Source of the DNA: Micromonospora sp. Llam0
Lineage (GTDB): Bacteria; Actinomycetota; Actinomycetes; Mycobacteriales; Micromonosporaceae
NCBI RefSeq assembly: GCF_003751085.1
Contig: NZ_RJJY01000001.1
Coordinates: forward strand, 4,464,001-4,528,000
Direction of reading: 5' to 3'
DNA length: 64,000 bases
Part shown: piece after piece, positions 34,362-42,001 of the stretch
How positions within the stretch are numbered: the first letter of the stretch is position 1
Layout of the letters: each line of letters opens with the position of its first letter
Position numbers and translations under genes: made by a program
Notes under the pieces: generated by a model
Database searches by the model: none
Told to the model about the DNA's origin: nothing
What the model saw: only the letters and a program-made list of their open reading frames with translations

Positions 34362-35385
34362 GATGATCGATTCCAAGGGATACGGGGTAGCAAGCGGACG
34401 CGAGGGCATCCATGATCAACGTTGCCTAGGCAGCGAAACCATGGAGGCCACGTGCACGTCGATCTGGACACCCTCGCGACCGCACTGTACGTCAGGATCG
34501 ACGACGAACTGAAGGCGTCCCCGCACCTCAACCGGTGGCGTCCAGCGGTCGGCATCACCGCCCGGATCACCGACGCCGAACTCATCACGGTGTCAGTGAT
34601 GCAGGCACTACTCGGCTACCACAACGAGACCCGCTGGATCCGCTACGCCCGCAAATCCATCATCCACCTGTTCCCCCACCTGCCCAAACAGCCCGGCTAC
34701 AACAAACGGCTGCGAGCGCTGACCACCCAACTGGCCCACTTCATCACGGTGCTCGCCACCGACACCGACCCGTGGCGGCACCCGATCCGGATCGCCGACT
34801 CCACACCCGTGCCCTGCGGCACATCCCGCGAGACGGTGCAGCGTTCCGACCTGGCCGGCTGGGCCGGCTACGGCTACTGCGCCTCCCACTCCCGGCTGTT
34901 CTGGGGACTACGCCTGCACCTGGTCACCACGGTCCACGGACTGCCGGTCGCGTTCGCCCTCACCAACGCCAAGACCGACGAACGTGAAGTCCTCATCGAC
35001 CTGGTCACCCTGCAACCCGGCATGTTCCACCACCCCGACGGGGTGATCCTGGTCGTGGACAAGGGCTACCGCGACCGCGACACCGAAATCTGGCTCAACG
35101 ACAACGATGTCACCGTCGTACGCCCCGCGTACCGCACCGAACCCGCACGACCCGGCCGGGGCCTGCTCCGCGCCGTCCGGCAGACCATCGAATCAGTCAA
35201 CCAGACCTTCAAAAGCCAACTCGACCTCGAACAGCACGGCGGCCGGACCATCACCGGCGTCGCCGTCCGGGTCCTGCAACGCGTCCTCGCCCTGACCGCC
35301 GCGATCTGGCACAACTGGCACACCGGCCAACCGACCCTGCGCTCCCTGACCGCATTCGACCACTGACCCCTTGGAATCGATCATC
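34362..35385 (+). mobile_element. IS982-family-like insertion sequence
   Basis: The element is 1024 bp with perfect 18-bp inverted repeats GATGATCGATTCCAAGGG at both ends. TA is present on both sides (34360-34361, 35386-35387) within what was a CTAG target. It has one intact transposase. It lies in the HAD phosphatase gene. Confidence 0.85.
34452..35366 (+). CDS. IS982-like DDE transposase
   Basis: 304 residues from GTG 34452 (MHVDLDTLATALYVRIDDEL), with GGAGG four bases upstream. Typical blocks of actinomycete IS982 transposases are ITDAELITVSVMQALLGYH, IRIADSTPVPCGTSRETV (first Asp), GVILVVDKGYRDRD (second Asp) and RQTIESVNQTFKSQLDLE (Glu). An IS5-superfamily assignment is the alternative. 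No frameshift is seen, so this copy may be active. Confidence 0.85.
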   Translation: MHVDLDTLATALYVRIDDELKASPHLNRWRPAVGITARITDAELITVSVMQALLGYHNETRWIRYARKSIIHLFPHLPKQPGYNKRLRALTTQLAHFITVLATDTDPWRHPIRIADSTPVPCGTSRETVQRSDLAGWAGYGYCASHSRLFWGLRLHLVTTVHGLPVAFALTNAKTDEREVLIDLVTLQPGMFHHPDGVILVVDKGYRDRDTEIWLNDNDVTVVRPAYRTEPARPGRGLLRAVRQTIESVNQTFKSQLDLEQHGGRTITGVAVRVLQRVLALTAAIWHNWHTGQPTLRSLTAFDH

Positions 35386-35808
35386 TAGGGGTTCCGTGCA
35401 CAGCGCCAGGTCGGCGTGCAGTTCCTCGGCGAGCGGCTGGACGCATATCGGGAACGAGCCGGAGACCAGGACGATCGCGGTTCGTTGTGAACGGTGGCGA
35501 CGCAGCTCGCTCAGCGTCGCGGTGATGAACGCGTCGGGTCGCTGGCGGTACCTGGCGTACCAGTCAGCCCCGGCGGCCTGCAGGTCCGTGAGGGGAACCC
35601 CGTGGAAGTGCCGGTAGTACTCGCGGTTGGTGACCGTGCGATGCACCCCGCGCTGCACCATCTGCCGGATTCGGCTCACCATTCGCTCGTAGCCGGCGCC
35701 GTCGCCACACTTCGCTGTCCAGAAACGCAGGAAGTCGAACATGCTCTTGGCCGCGATCACCGTTTCGTCGATGTCGAAGAACGCGGCGTTGGATGGCCGC
35801 ACGCTCAT
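35386..35808 (-). pseudogene. HAD-IB phosphatase, N-terminal part (split)
   Basis: It begins MSVRPSNAAFFDIDETVIAA with HAD motif I DIDET and continues through motif II IVLVSGSFPI to ALCTEP, where the IS982-like element interrupts it. The start ATG overlaps the stop of the ArsR gene (ATGA). A truncated product running into the element can still be made but lacks motifs III and IV. Confidence 0.85.
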
Positions 35809-36140
35809 CGTTTGGCGGGGGTCGGGGCAGCGGACACCGCGTCGAGCAACCCGGGAAAACGCGCGTCGAGGTCGTCGCGGCGCAGCGACACGAAACGGCG
35901 TGTCCCCTCGACCCGTGTCGTGGTGAGGCCAGCCTCGCGAAGCACCCGCAGGTGATGCGAGAGGGTCGACCTGCCCACGGTGATATCGGAACCCTTGAGG
36001 ACTTCGCCGCACGGCACCCATGATCGGGCGTTGGCGATCGCCTGGACGTATGCCAGCCGGACAGGGTCGGCGAGGGCGCTCAGCACCGTGACGAGATCTA
36101 GTTGCTCGGTCTCTGGTCCGGTAATCGCCTCGATCACCAC
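35805..36140 (-). CDS. ArsR-family winged-helix repressor
   Basis: 111 residues with the ArsR pattern VLSALADPVRLAYVQAI, then GRSTLSHHLRVLREAGLTTT and a wing segment GTRRFVSLRRDDLDARF. No metal-binding Cys pair of the ArsR/SmtB type is seen; there is one Cys in VPCGEVL. It is read divergently from the MFS exporter with 54 bases between starts, so it most likely represses that exporter and itself. It is co-translated with the HAD gene. Confidence 0.88.
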   Translation of the reverse strand: MVIEAITGPETEQLDLVTVLSALADPVRLAYVQAIANARSWVPCGEVLKGSDITVGRSTLSHHLRVLREAGLTTTRVEGTRRFVSLRRDDLDARFPGLLDAVSAAPTPAKR

Positions 36141-36158
36141 ACCATGCTAGCGCCACCC

Positions 36159-36187
36159 TTGCTGTTGCACGATGGACATCGTATTGT
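36159..36187 (+). promoter_or_regulatory. promoter of the MFS exporter, possibly leaderless
   Basis: TTGCTG at 36159-36164, a 17-base spacer, TATTGT at 36182-36187, and ATG 36195 seven bases later. The spacing would place the transcription start at or next to the ATG, and no ribosome site is present. Confidence 0.5.
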
Positions 36188-36194
36188 TCGTCAC

Positions 36195-37664
36195 ATGTCG
36201 AATATACCGACGGACGTCAAACAAGGTGAGCGCAGCGGACCGGCGGCGGAGCCGCCGGCTCCCGATCCGCGCCGGTGGCTTATGCTTCCGGTCCTCCTGG
36301 CCGCCATGTTCATGGCCCAGTTCGACCTCTACGTCGTCAATGTCGCGGCGCCCTCACTGCGTGCCAGCCTGAACGCGGGTCCTGCGGCGTTGGAACTCAT
36401 CGTCGGCGGATACGCCTTCATGTACGCCACCGGTCTGATCACCGGCGGCAGACTCGGAGACCTCTACGGACACCGAAAAGTGTTCCTGTCGGGTACGTTC
36501 CTCTTCACCATCGCCTCGCTGCTGTGCGGCCTCGCGGACACCTCCGGCCAGCTGGTCGGGTATCGACTTCTGCAGGGACTGACCGCGGCCGTGATGGTGC
36601 CGCAGGTGCTTGCGGCGATCAGTGCCGTGTTTCCCCCGCAGGAGCGTCCGCGCGCTCTGGCCTGGTTCGGCGTCGTCATGGGTGTCGGAGCCGTGGCCGG
36701 GCAGGTGCTCGGTGGTGCCATGCTCGCCGCCGGCCTATTCGGCCTCGGTTGGCGGATCATCTTCCTGGTGAATGTCCCCATCGGACTCGCCGTGATCGTC
36801 GGCGCAGCGCTCCTGCTGCCGAGGACTTCGTCACCGAACCGTCCGAAGCTGGATCCGCTCGGCACCATCCTGGTGTCCGGGAGCCTGGCGCTTGCCCTCG
36901 TCCCGCTGGTGCTGGGACGGACGGAGGGGTGGCCAACTTGGGCCTGGATCAGTCTGGCCCTCTCTGTGCCCACGATGATCGCCGCGTTGCTGTGGGAGCG
37001 GGCACTGGCGAGCCGCGGCGGGCAACCGCTGCTGGAGTTGGCCCTGTTCCGCGACCGGGTGTTCAACTACGGCCTCGCGGTGAACATCGGCGCGTTCGCC
37101 TCCTTCCACAGCTTCATGTTCACCCTGACGCTCGTGCTCCAGGGTGGGTTCGCGCTCACCCCGCTCCAGGCGGGCCTCATGTTCTGCCCGCTTGGCATCG
37201 CGTTCTCGGTGGCCTCCATCCTCGCGCCGCGCATCATCGCCCAGCACGGAGCTCGCGTGATCACCACCGGTACCGCCGTCGCCGCCGTCGGACTGTTCCT
37301 CATGTTGACCACGCTGTGGATGTCCACCGAAACGACAAACCCGCTGCTGCTGATCGTGCCGATGACGATCATCGGCTTCGGCAACGGGTTGGCCGTACCA
37401 GCCCTGATCGGCGCCGTGCTGAGCGGGGTCCGCTCCCGGCAGGCTGGCGCCGGTGCCGGCGTCCTCACCACGTCGCAGCAGTTCGCCAGCGCGATCGGCA
37501 TCGCCGTGTTCGGCGGAGTCTTCTTCGCCGCGCTCGGCAGCGGCATCGACCTGCTCGCCTACACGTCGGCCTTCCAATGGGAGGTCGTGCTCTCCCTGGG
37601 CCTCGCCGCGCTTGCGGCGATCGTGAGCTTGCGGCTGCCCCGTCCGTCACCGCCGGCACGGTGA
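36195..37664 (+). CDS. MFS drug exporter, DHA2 (EmrB/QacA) family
   Basis: 489 residues with fourteen hydrophobic segments. The motif after TM2, GGRLGDLYGHRKVFLSG, and the DHA2-typical first helix MAQFDLYVVNVAAPSLRAS are clear. It expels a hydrophobic or cationic compound using the proton gradient. The neighbouring ArsR gene suggests induction by the substrate, and the location behind the biosynthetic cargo suggests it may export that product. A perfect terminator follows 26 bases after the stop. Confidence 0.9.
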   Translation: MSNIPTDVKQGERSGPAAEPPAPDPRRWLMLPVLLAAMFMAQFDLYVVNVAAPSLRASLNAGPAALELIVGGYAFMYATGLITGGRLGDLYGHRKVFLSGTFLFTIASLLCGLADTSGQLVGYRLLQGLTAAVMVPQVLAAISAVFPPQERPRALAWFGVVMGVGAVAGQVLGGAMLAAGLFGLGWRIIFLVNVPIGLAVIVGAALLLPRTSSPNRPKLDPLGTILVSGSLALALVPLVLGRTEGWPTWAWISLALSVPTMIAALLWERALASRGGQPLLELALFRDRVFNYGLAVNIGAFASFHSFMFTLTLVLQGGFALTPLQAGLMFCPLGIAFSVASILAPRIIAQHGARVITTGTAVAAVGLFLMLTTLWMSTETTNPLLLIVPMTIIGFGNGLAVPALIGAVLSGVRSRQAGAGAGVLTTSQQFASAIGIAVFGGVFFAALGSGIDLLAYTSAFQWEVVLSLGLAALAAIVSLRLPRPSPPAR

Positions 37665-37690
37665 CATTCGGTCACCAGATGGGAACATCA

Positions 37691-37718
37691 AGTGCCCCGG
37701 CTGGCGAGCCGGGGCACT
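37691..37718 (+). terminator. intrinsic-type terminator after the MFS gene
   Basis: A perfect 12-bp stem AGTGCCCCGGCT with a 4-base loop, no T-tract. Confidence 0.78.
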
Positions 37719-37823
37719 CGCGTCGGATCAGCCGAACGCGGCCAACCCGGGCCGCCCCCACATCGTTGACCATGACATTCCGACAATTTTGTGGCTTTTG
37801 CCACCGCAAACGCCATGATCAAC

Positions 37824-38050
37824 TCAGCGATCGGCGGCGTCAGGTACGGAAGTGAACCAGTTGACGTCGACGAACTCGTTCGGCTGGCCGCTGGTGAAGG
37901 TCAGATAGGCAGTCTGCACGCCGGTGACCGCCCACACATTGCCGGACACCGATCGCCAGCTCTGCCAGCCGCCCATGTTGGCGATGGCGAAACTGCCGAT
38001 CGACGCGCTGGTCGGACCGCCCATGCGTACCTCCACCAGGCCGCTCACCC
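37824..38050 (-). pseudogene. carbohydrate-binding module (CBM6-like) C-terminal fragment
   Basis: About 70 residues: GLVEVRMGGPTSASIGSF, then GGWQSWRSVSGNVWAVTGVQ and AYLTFTSGQPNEFVDVNWF. This is the last two thirds of a CBM6-type beta-sandwich usually found at the end of secreted glycosidases. The sequence before it (to 38216) has no resemblance to a glycosidase. It is most likely the 3' scrap of a gene destroyed by element insertion. Confidence 0.65.
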
Positions 38051-38265
38051 CGCCGACCGTGTCGGAGGCACCCACGCCTGGTCCAGCCGCTGAGCCGTCG
38101 TCGGATCCGCCTCGGGGAACCTGCCGTCTACATCGGAGCTTGTCGTTGTCGACAGCAACGGCCTGCTTGGGAGAGAGCTGCTCCGGCGGCAGGCTGTACC
38201 GGCAGACGATCTTCACCGGCGCACGTTTTCCAGGTCAGGTATTGACGCGGATGCTCTGGGCCCCC

Positions 38266-38572
38266 GCCGGGGGCACCCCAGAGATCAGCCAAAACGCCCA
38301 CTGAACAGTGCGTACGCAAATCCGTCGATGATCCACAACATGCAGCCGGATGCCACCGGAAGCCGCCGTCGGTCGCCAGCCACAGACTATGCACGGATTG
38401 ATCTTGAAAGCGTTTCCCCAGGTCACGCCCGATGCCAGGAGCAAGATCCGGACTGGCGGCCGGCACCACGAGCCTACCCACCGAAGCCCTGCAACCCGTC
38501 GCCGATCCGCTGGTTGACCGTCGCCTCCTGGCCACCGATGCACTTCGCGTACACCTTCAACAGCACGTCGAC
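38266..38572. repeat. second att/int copy, relic of an older AICE
   Basis: 307 bases align without gaps to 9696-10002, with 19 mismatches by my count. The copy starts with the last 9 bases of the tRNA and runs through the intergenic spacer into the integrase 3' end. It forms the right att site of the upstream element. Confidence 0.92.
38474..38572 (-). pseudogene. integrase 3' fragment
   Basis: 33 codons including the stop: VDVLLKVYAKCIGGQEATVN to LQGFGG. It holds the tyrosine of the KVYAKC motif but nothing upstream. It differs from the complete integrase at only two residues in this stretch. Confidence 0.9.
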
Positions 38573-38616
38573 GAACGCCTGGCCCGATCCGCGATCGACC
38601 AGCAGCGGCGAGAAGG

Positions 38617-38887
38617 TCACTTGCTGGGCAGGATGGGCAACGGTCGGACTCGCAGCCAGTCCTCACCAACCACCACGACCGCTCCGCTGGCCAGGTCGTC
38701 AGCGATCGCGTCGAGGTTCGCCACCAGGATCGCGACGATCTGCGGAGATCAGGACCCGCTGTTCCTGGCGTGACCGCTCCAGTACGACCTCATCCGGCGC
38801 CGCAGCCAAGCCGTAGTCCCCTCGCCCGTGAGAGCGCAGACCTGTCGCCACCGTTGGCGACAGGTTGTTGTCGACCAGGAACCTCAT
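38617..38887 (-). pseudogene. DUF5615 PIN-like toxin, internally deleted
   Basis: The start is intact: MRFLVDNNLSPTVATGLRSH, then LAAAPDEVVLERSRQEQRVL and ISAD. After that the frame is wrong. In another frame the family's C-terminus reappears: ILVANLDAIADDLASGAVVV, then VGEDWLRVRPLPILPSK and a stop at 38617. About 25 codons are missing in between. The ATG overlaps the stop of the antitoxin fragment (ATGA), as in intact DUF433-DUF5615 pairs. Confidence 0.8.
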
Positions 38888-39015
38888 GCCGCGTGATGCA
38901 ACGGGAGTTCCCGATTCCGGACAGCCTCGGCTGCGAAGCGCAGTGCCTCCCAGACGTCATCAACGGCCAGGTCCGGCAACTCCGAAACGATCTCGTCTGG
39001 CCCGCGCCGATCCGC
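38884..39015 (-). pseudogene. DUF433 antitoxin 3' fragment
   Basis: About 40 codons: PDEIVSELPDLAVDDVWEAL, then RFAAEAVRNRELPLHHAA. This is the recognisable end of DUF433 antitoxins. Upstream a stop codon (TAG near 39018) and unrelated sequence follow, so the DNA-binding N-terminus is gone. Confidence 0.75.
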
Positions 39016-39025
39016 CTAGACACAG

Positions 39026-39156
39026 CGCAAGAGGGCAGGTGCTCGCGTTGTGATCGATCACGAGTACACATTGTGACCTAGTCGGCCCATCAGCCCGAGA
39101 ATCGTTCCGGGGTACCACAGCCGCAGTGTCGGAGGCTCATCACCATGCGCGGGATG
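39026..39156 (+). pseudogene. relic of an AICE XRE-regulator promoter and start codons
   Basis: The segment closely resembles 20302-20433. Long runs such as GTTCCGGGGTACCACAGCC and the start ATGCGCGGGATG are identical, with scattered differences and one indel. The coding sequence ends four codons in. The GGTTGTGGCACAACC palindrome is not conserved. It marks the surviving far end of the second AICE. Confidence 0.82.
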
Positions 39157-39219
39157 TGTCGCGACCGGTGCGTAGGGTGGAAGACGCTACCAGCACCAGC
39201 CCAACCTGTGAGTCCAAAA

Positions 39220-40758
39220 ATGACTGTTAGGCGAGTTTCATCCCGTACGCTCGGCGCGGGCGCGTCGTGGCTGACCGGCGTTGTCGCGTACGCGGCGGCG
39301 GTCGCCATGGCGCTGGCGGCCCTTGTAACGCCAACTTCGGCGACCGCAGCTCCGCCGTACACGCTGGATGAGCGCGCCCTGGCGATCGCCTCGCCGTCAC
39401 TGGTCTACGTCGAGGTGGTCTACACCGGATACCTGCGCGACAAGCAGTCCAGCGCACCACTGCGCGCGTCGCCGATCACCTTCACCCGGCGGTGCAGCGG
39501 CTTCGTCGTCGGCGCCGGCGGTGAGGTGATCACCAACGGGCTCTGCGTACGGCCGGCGAAGGACACCGCGGCGCAGAACGCCCTCTACTCGCTCGGACGC
39601 ATCCTCGTCGCGGAGAAGACTCTCGAGGCCGACGCACTCGACCGCTACGTCGCCGACAACCTCCACCAGAGCATCTTCACCGGTCTCGAGGCCGCAGACG
39701 AGCCGGACCATCAGGTGTACGGGCAGTTCGGCGTGGCACCCACGGGCGGTCTGACGGAGAGTCCGGCGATCCCCGGTGAGGTGGTCGAAGTGTTGGACGC
39801 CGGCGCCGGCAACATCGCCCTGGTCAAGCTGGAACAGCAGAACCTGCCCGCGGTCGAGCTGGCCTCGTCGGGCACCCTCGACCCGGGGGCTTCGCTGGTC
39901 GTGGTCGGCTACGCCACCGACGAGGTCGATCCCCGCACGGCGACGTACTCGCTGCGCTCCAAGCCGGTGAAGGTCATCGGTACGGGCGCCCGCGGCTCCG
40001 CGTCGCTGTACCGGATCAACGAGGACGTCGGCATCCACTCGCTTGGCGGGATGGCTATCGACACGAACGGTCACGTCGTCGGTGTGCTCGACAACGACCT
40101 GGAACTGCCCGACCGGGCGAACCGTGCGCTGGTGCCGATGACGACCGTCACCGCGCTGCTCACCGAGGCGGGCGTCGACAACGCGTTGGGCGAGACCGAC
40201 CAGCTGTTCCGCAGCGGGCTCGACGCCTACTTCGCCGGTGACTACGAGACCGCCATCAGCCAGCTCGGCACCGTCGTAGAGAACTCGCCGGTGAACTCGG
40301 TCGCCCAGACGTACCGGCAGAACGCCACCGAGCTGCAGAAGATCGAAGACAGCTTCTCCGGCGGAGCCGGCTGGCTGATCTGGGCCAGCGGCGCGGCCGG
40401 TGGCGCGCTGGTGATCGGGCTGATCGTGCTCGTGGTGCTGCTTCTGCAGCGCCGCGCCCGCCGCCGGGCCGCGTCGGCCGAGCTGGTGTCCCCGGCCGCG
40501 ACGTACCCGTTCTCGCCGGTGTCCGGGTACCCGGGCCAGCCCACGCCCGGGTACCCATCGGCACCCGCCTATCCGACACAACAACCAGCGCAGGAATACC
40601 CGCCCGCGCCCATCTACCAGCCGCCAGCGCCCGTCTACCAGCCGCCCGGACCCACCTACCAGGCGCCCGCCGCGCGACAGGGAGCAGCGCCCGACGACGA
40701 GACGTGGCCCGACGACGAGACTCTGCCCGACGAAATCGGCCCCGACCGCCGCCACTAG
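39220..40758 (+). CDS. membrane-anchored trypsin-fold protein with missing catalytic residues
   Basis: 512 residues from ATG 39220. It has a signal peptide (to about 44, ...TSATAAP), an extracytoplasmic chymotrypsin-like domain, one membrane helix (about 383-408) and a Pro/Tyr-rich cytoplasmic tail. The first Cys pair of the fold (C92 and C109) is kept. The catalytic His site reads TNGLCV (Leu108 for His), the Asp site GNIALVKL (Asn197), and the Ser site HSLGGM (Leu274 for Ser), so it should not cleave peptides. A short TPR-like stretch (FRSGLDAYFAGDYETAISQL) precedes the helix. An in-frame upstream ATG at 39145 belongs to the relic described before it. It is convergent with the next gene; the two stop codons abut. 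Confidence 0.7.
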   Translation: MTVRRVSSRTLGAGASWLTGVVAYAAAVAMALAALVTPTSATAAPPYTLDERALAIASPSLVYVEVVYTGYLRDKQSSAPLRASPITFTRRCSGFVVGAGGEVITNGLCVRPAKDTAAQNALYSLGRILVAEKTLEADALDRYVADNLHQSIFTGLEAADEPDHQVYGQFGVAPTGGLTESPAIPGEVVEVLDAGAGNIALVKLEQQNLPAVELASSGTLDPGASLVVVGYATDEVDPRTATYSLRSKPVKVIGTGARGSASLYRINEDVGIHSLGGMAIDTNGHVVGVLDNDLELPDRANRALVPMTTVTALLTEAGVDNALGETDQLFRSGLDAYFAGDYETAISQLGTVVENSPVNSVAQTYRQNATELQKIEDSFSGGAGWLIWASGAAGGALVIGLIVLVVLLLQRRARRRAASAELVSPAATYPFSPVSGYPGQPTPGYPSAPAYPTQQPAQEYPPAPIYQPPAPVYQPPGPTYQAPAARQGAAPDDETWPDDETLPDEIGPDRRH

Positions 40759-42000
40759 CTACGGCGCGAGCAGGGACAGCGGCTTCGGCTGGTACCCCTC
40801 CAGGTAGCGGGCCGGATCGGCGTGCAGTACGGAGGTGAGTAGCGTGCCGAAGACGTCCCGAAAGTCGGTGGTCGCCTTCAGGTCGCCGTCGTCGAGGTCG
40901 GTGAGGCTGGGCTGTTCGCCATGGAAGCCCCCGGCTACCCGGGAGCCGAGTACGAAGACCGGCCCGGCGGTGCCGTGGTCGGTGCCATCGGAGGCATTGG
41001 CGCGCACCCGGCGGCCGAACTCACTGTAGACAACGACCGTGACGTTGCGCCCGGCCGGACTCGTCGCCAGCCGGTCCATGAACATGGTCAGCGCCCCGTC
41101 GACCTCCTTGAGCAGCCGCTCCTGCGCGGGCCGCTCGTCGGCGTGCGTGTCGAAGCCGCCCAGGCTGACCGAGTAGACCTGGGTGGGCACACCTGCCTCG
41201 ATGCACCGTCGCACGAGCGCGAGTTGGGTGGCCAGTGACGTCTCACCGCCCGTGCCGGTGGCTGGGAGGTGGCCGGCCGCACCGGCCTCGAACGGCTGAT
41301 CGGACTCCCGTACCCGTCGGATCAGACCGTCGACCCGCAGGAAGTCGTGCAGCGCGGTCGCCGCCCGCGCCTGCAGAACGTCCTCGCCCCGCTGTTCGCG
41401 TCCGAGCGCGCGGACCATCTCCGCGCTGATCCCGGAGGGCAGTTGGGGTGCGCCGAGCGTGACACTCGCTCCCGCCCGCGTCTCGCCGGCCAGCAGTGGC
41501 GGAAGCACCGGCTCGAAGCTGACGGCCGCTTCCGGCGATGCCTGGATCCCGTCGAGCCAGCGCCCCACCCAGCCGGTCCGGATCGGCGTGTCGGGCGACG
41601 CTGTCTGCCAGATGTCCATCGACCGGAAGTGGCTGCGGTCCGGCCGGGGGTATCCGACGCCGAGGACGACTGCCAGCCGCTTGTCGTCCCAGAGCCGCTT
41701 CAGCCCGCCCAGCGCGGGGTTGAGGCCGAGCGCGCTGTCGAGGTGCAGCACCTCCTCGGGGGCGTAGGCCAGCTCCGGCCGGGCGGAGTGGTAGGCCGGG
41801 TCGGCGTACGGGATGACGGTGTTCAGCCCATCGTTGCCCCCGTACAGCGTCACGATCACCAGCGTGTCGGCCGGTCCGGGCTCGCCGTCCTTGTCGCCCT
41901 TGGCGAGCAGCTCAGCGATGCCCAGGCCGGCTGCGGCGAGCGCACCGCCGCCGACCGCGCCGGAGGCCAGCAGGAACGTGCGTCGGGTCAACGGATCCAT
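40759..42000 (-). CDS. DUF1501 protein with Tat signal
   Basis: 413 residues. The N-terminus MDPLTRRTFLLASGAVGGGA is a twin-arginine signal followed by a hydrophobic stretch. The body has DTLVIVTLYGGNDGLNTVIP, RSHFRSMDIWQTA and VVVYSEFGRRVRANASDGTD followed by HGTAGPVFVLG, the conserved blocks of DUF1501 (alkaline-phosphatase-like fold). Function is unknown; it is probably cell-surface. It starts one base after the DUF1800 stop and is a usual partner of that family. Confidence 0.88.
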   Translation of the reverse strand: MDPLTRRTFLLASGAVGGGALAAAGLGIAELLAKGDKDGEPGPADTLVIVTLYGGNDGLNTVIPYADPAYHSARPELAYAPEEVLHLDSALGLNPALGGLKRLWDDKRLAVVLGVGYPRPDRSHFRSMDIWQTASPDTPIRTGWVGRWLDGIQASPEAAVSFEPVLPPLLAGETRAGASVTLGAPQLPSGISAEMVRALGREQRGEDVLQARAATALHDFLRVDGLIRRVRESDQPFEAGAAGHLPATGTGGETSLATQLALVRRCIEAGVPTQVYSVSLGGFDTHADERPAQERLLKEVDGALTMFMDRLATSPAGRNVTVVVYSEFGRRVRANASDGTDHGTAGPVFVLGSRVAGGFHGEQPSLTDLDDGDLKATTDFRDVFGTLLTSVLHADPARYLEGYQPKPLSLLAP

Positions 42001-42001
42001 G

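Larger units (their letters stand above)
9696..38265. mobile_element. pSAM2-type AICE integrated at tRNA-Arg(CCU), with cargo and four insertion sequences
   Basis: The element begins in the tRNA 3' end and carries int, xis, repSA, DUF2637, traB, pra, korSA, an XRE regulator and a Nudix gene in the order typical of pSAM2-like AICEs. Beyond 22190 it holds cargo. The right boundary is placed at 38265 because at 38266 the last 9 bases of the tRNA and the following att/int sequence recur in the same orientation, as expected for attR followed by a second, older element. Only about 12 tRNA-derived bases are kept there, so the core is shorter than usual and the boundary is an inference. RepSA is split, so the element is probably not mobile. 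Confidence 0.75.

Noticed and set aside
38699..38887. Functional 62-residue toxin
   Set aside because: It ends by running out of frame; the true C-terminus of the family continues downstream in another frame, so it is a deletion product.
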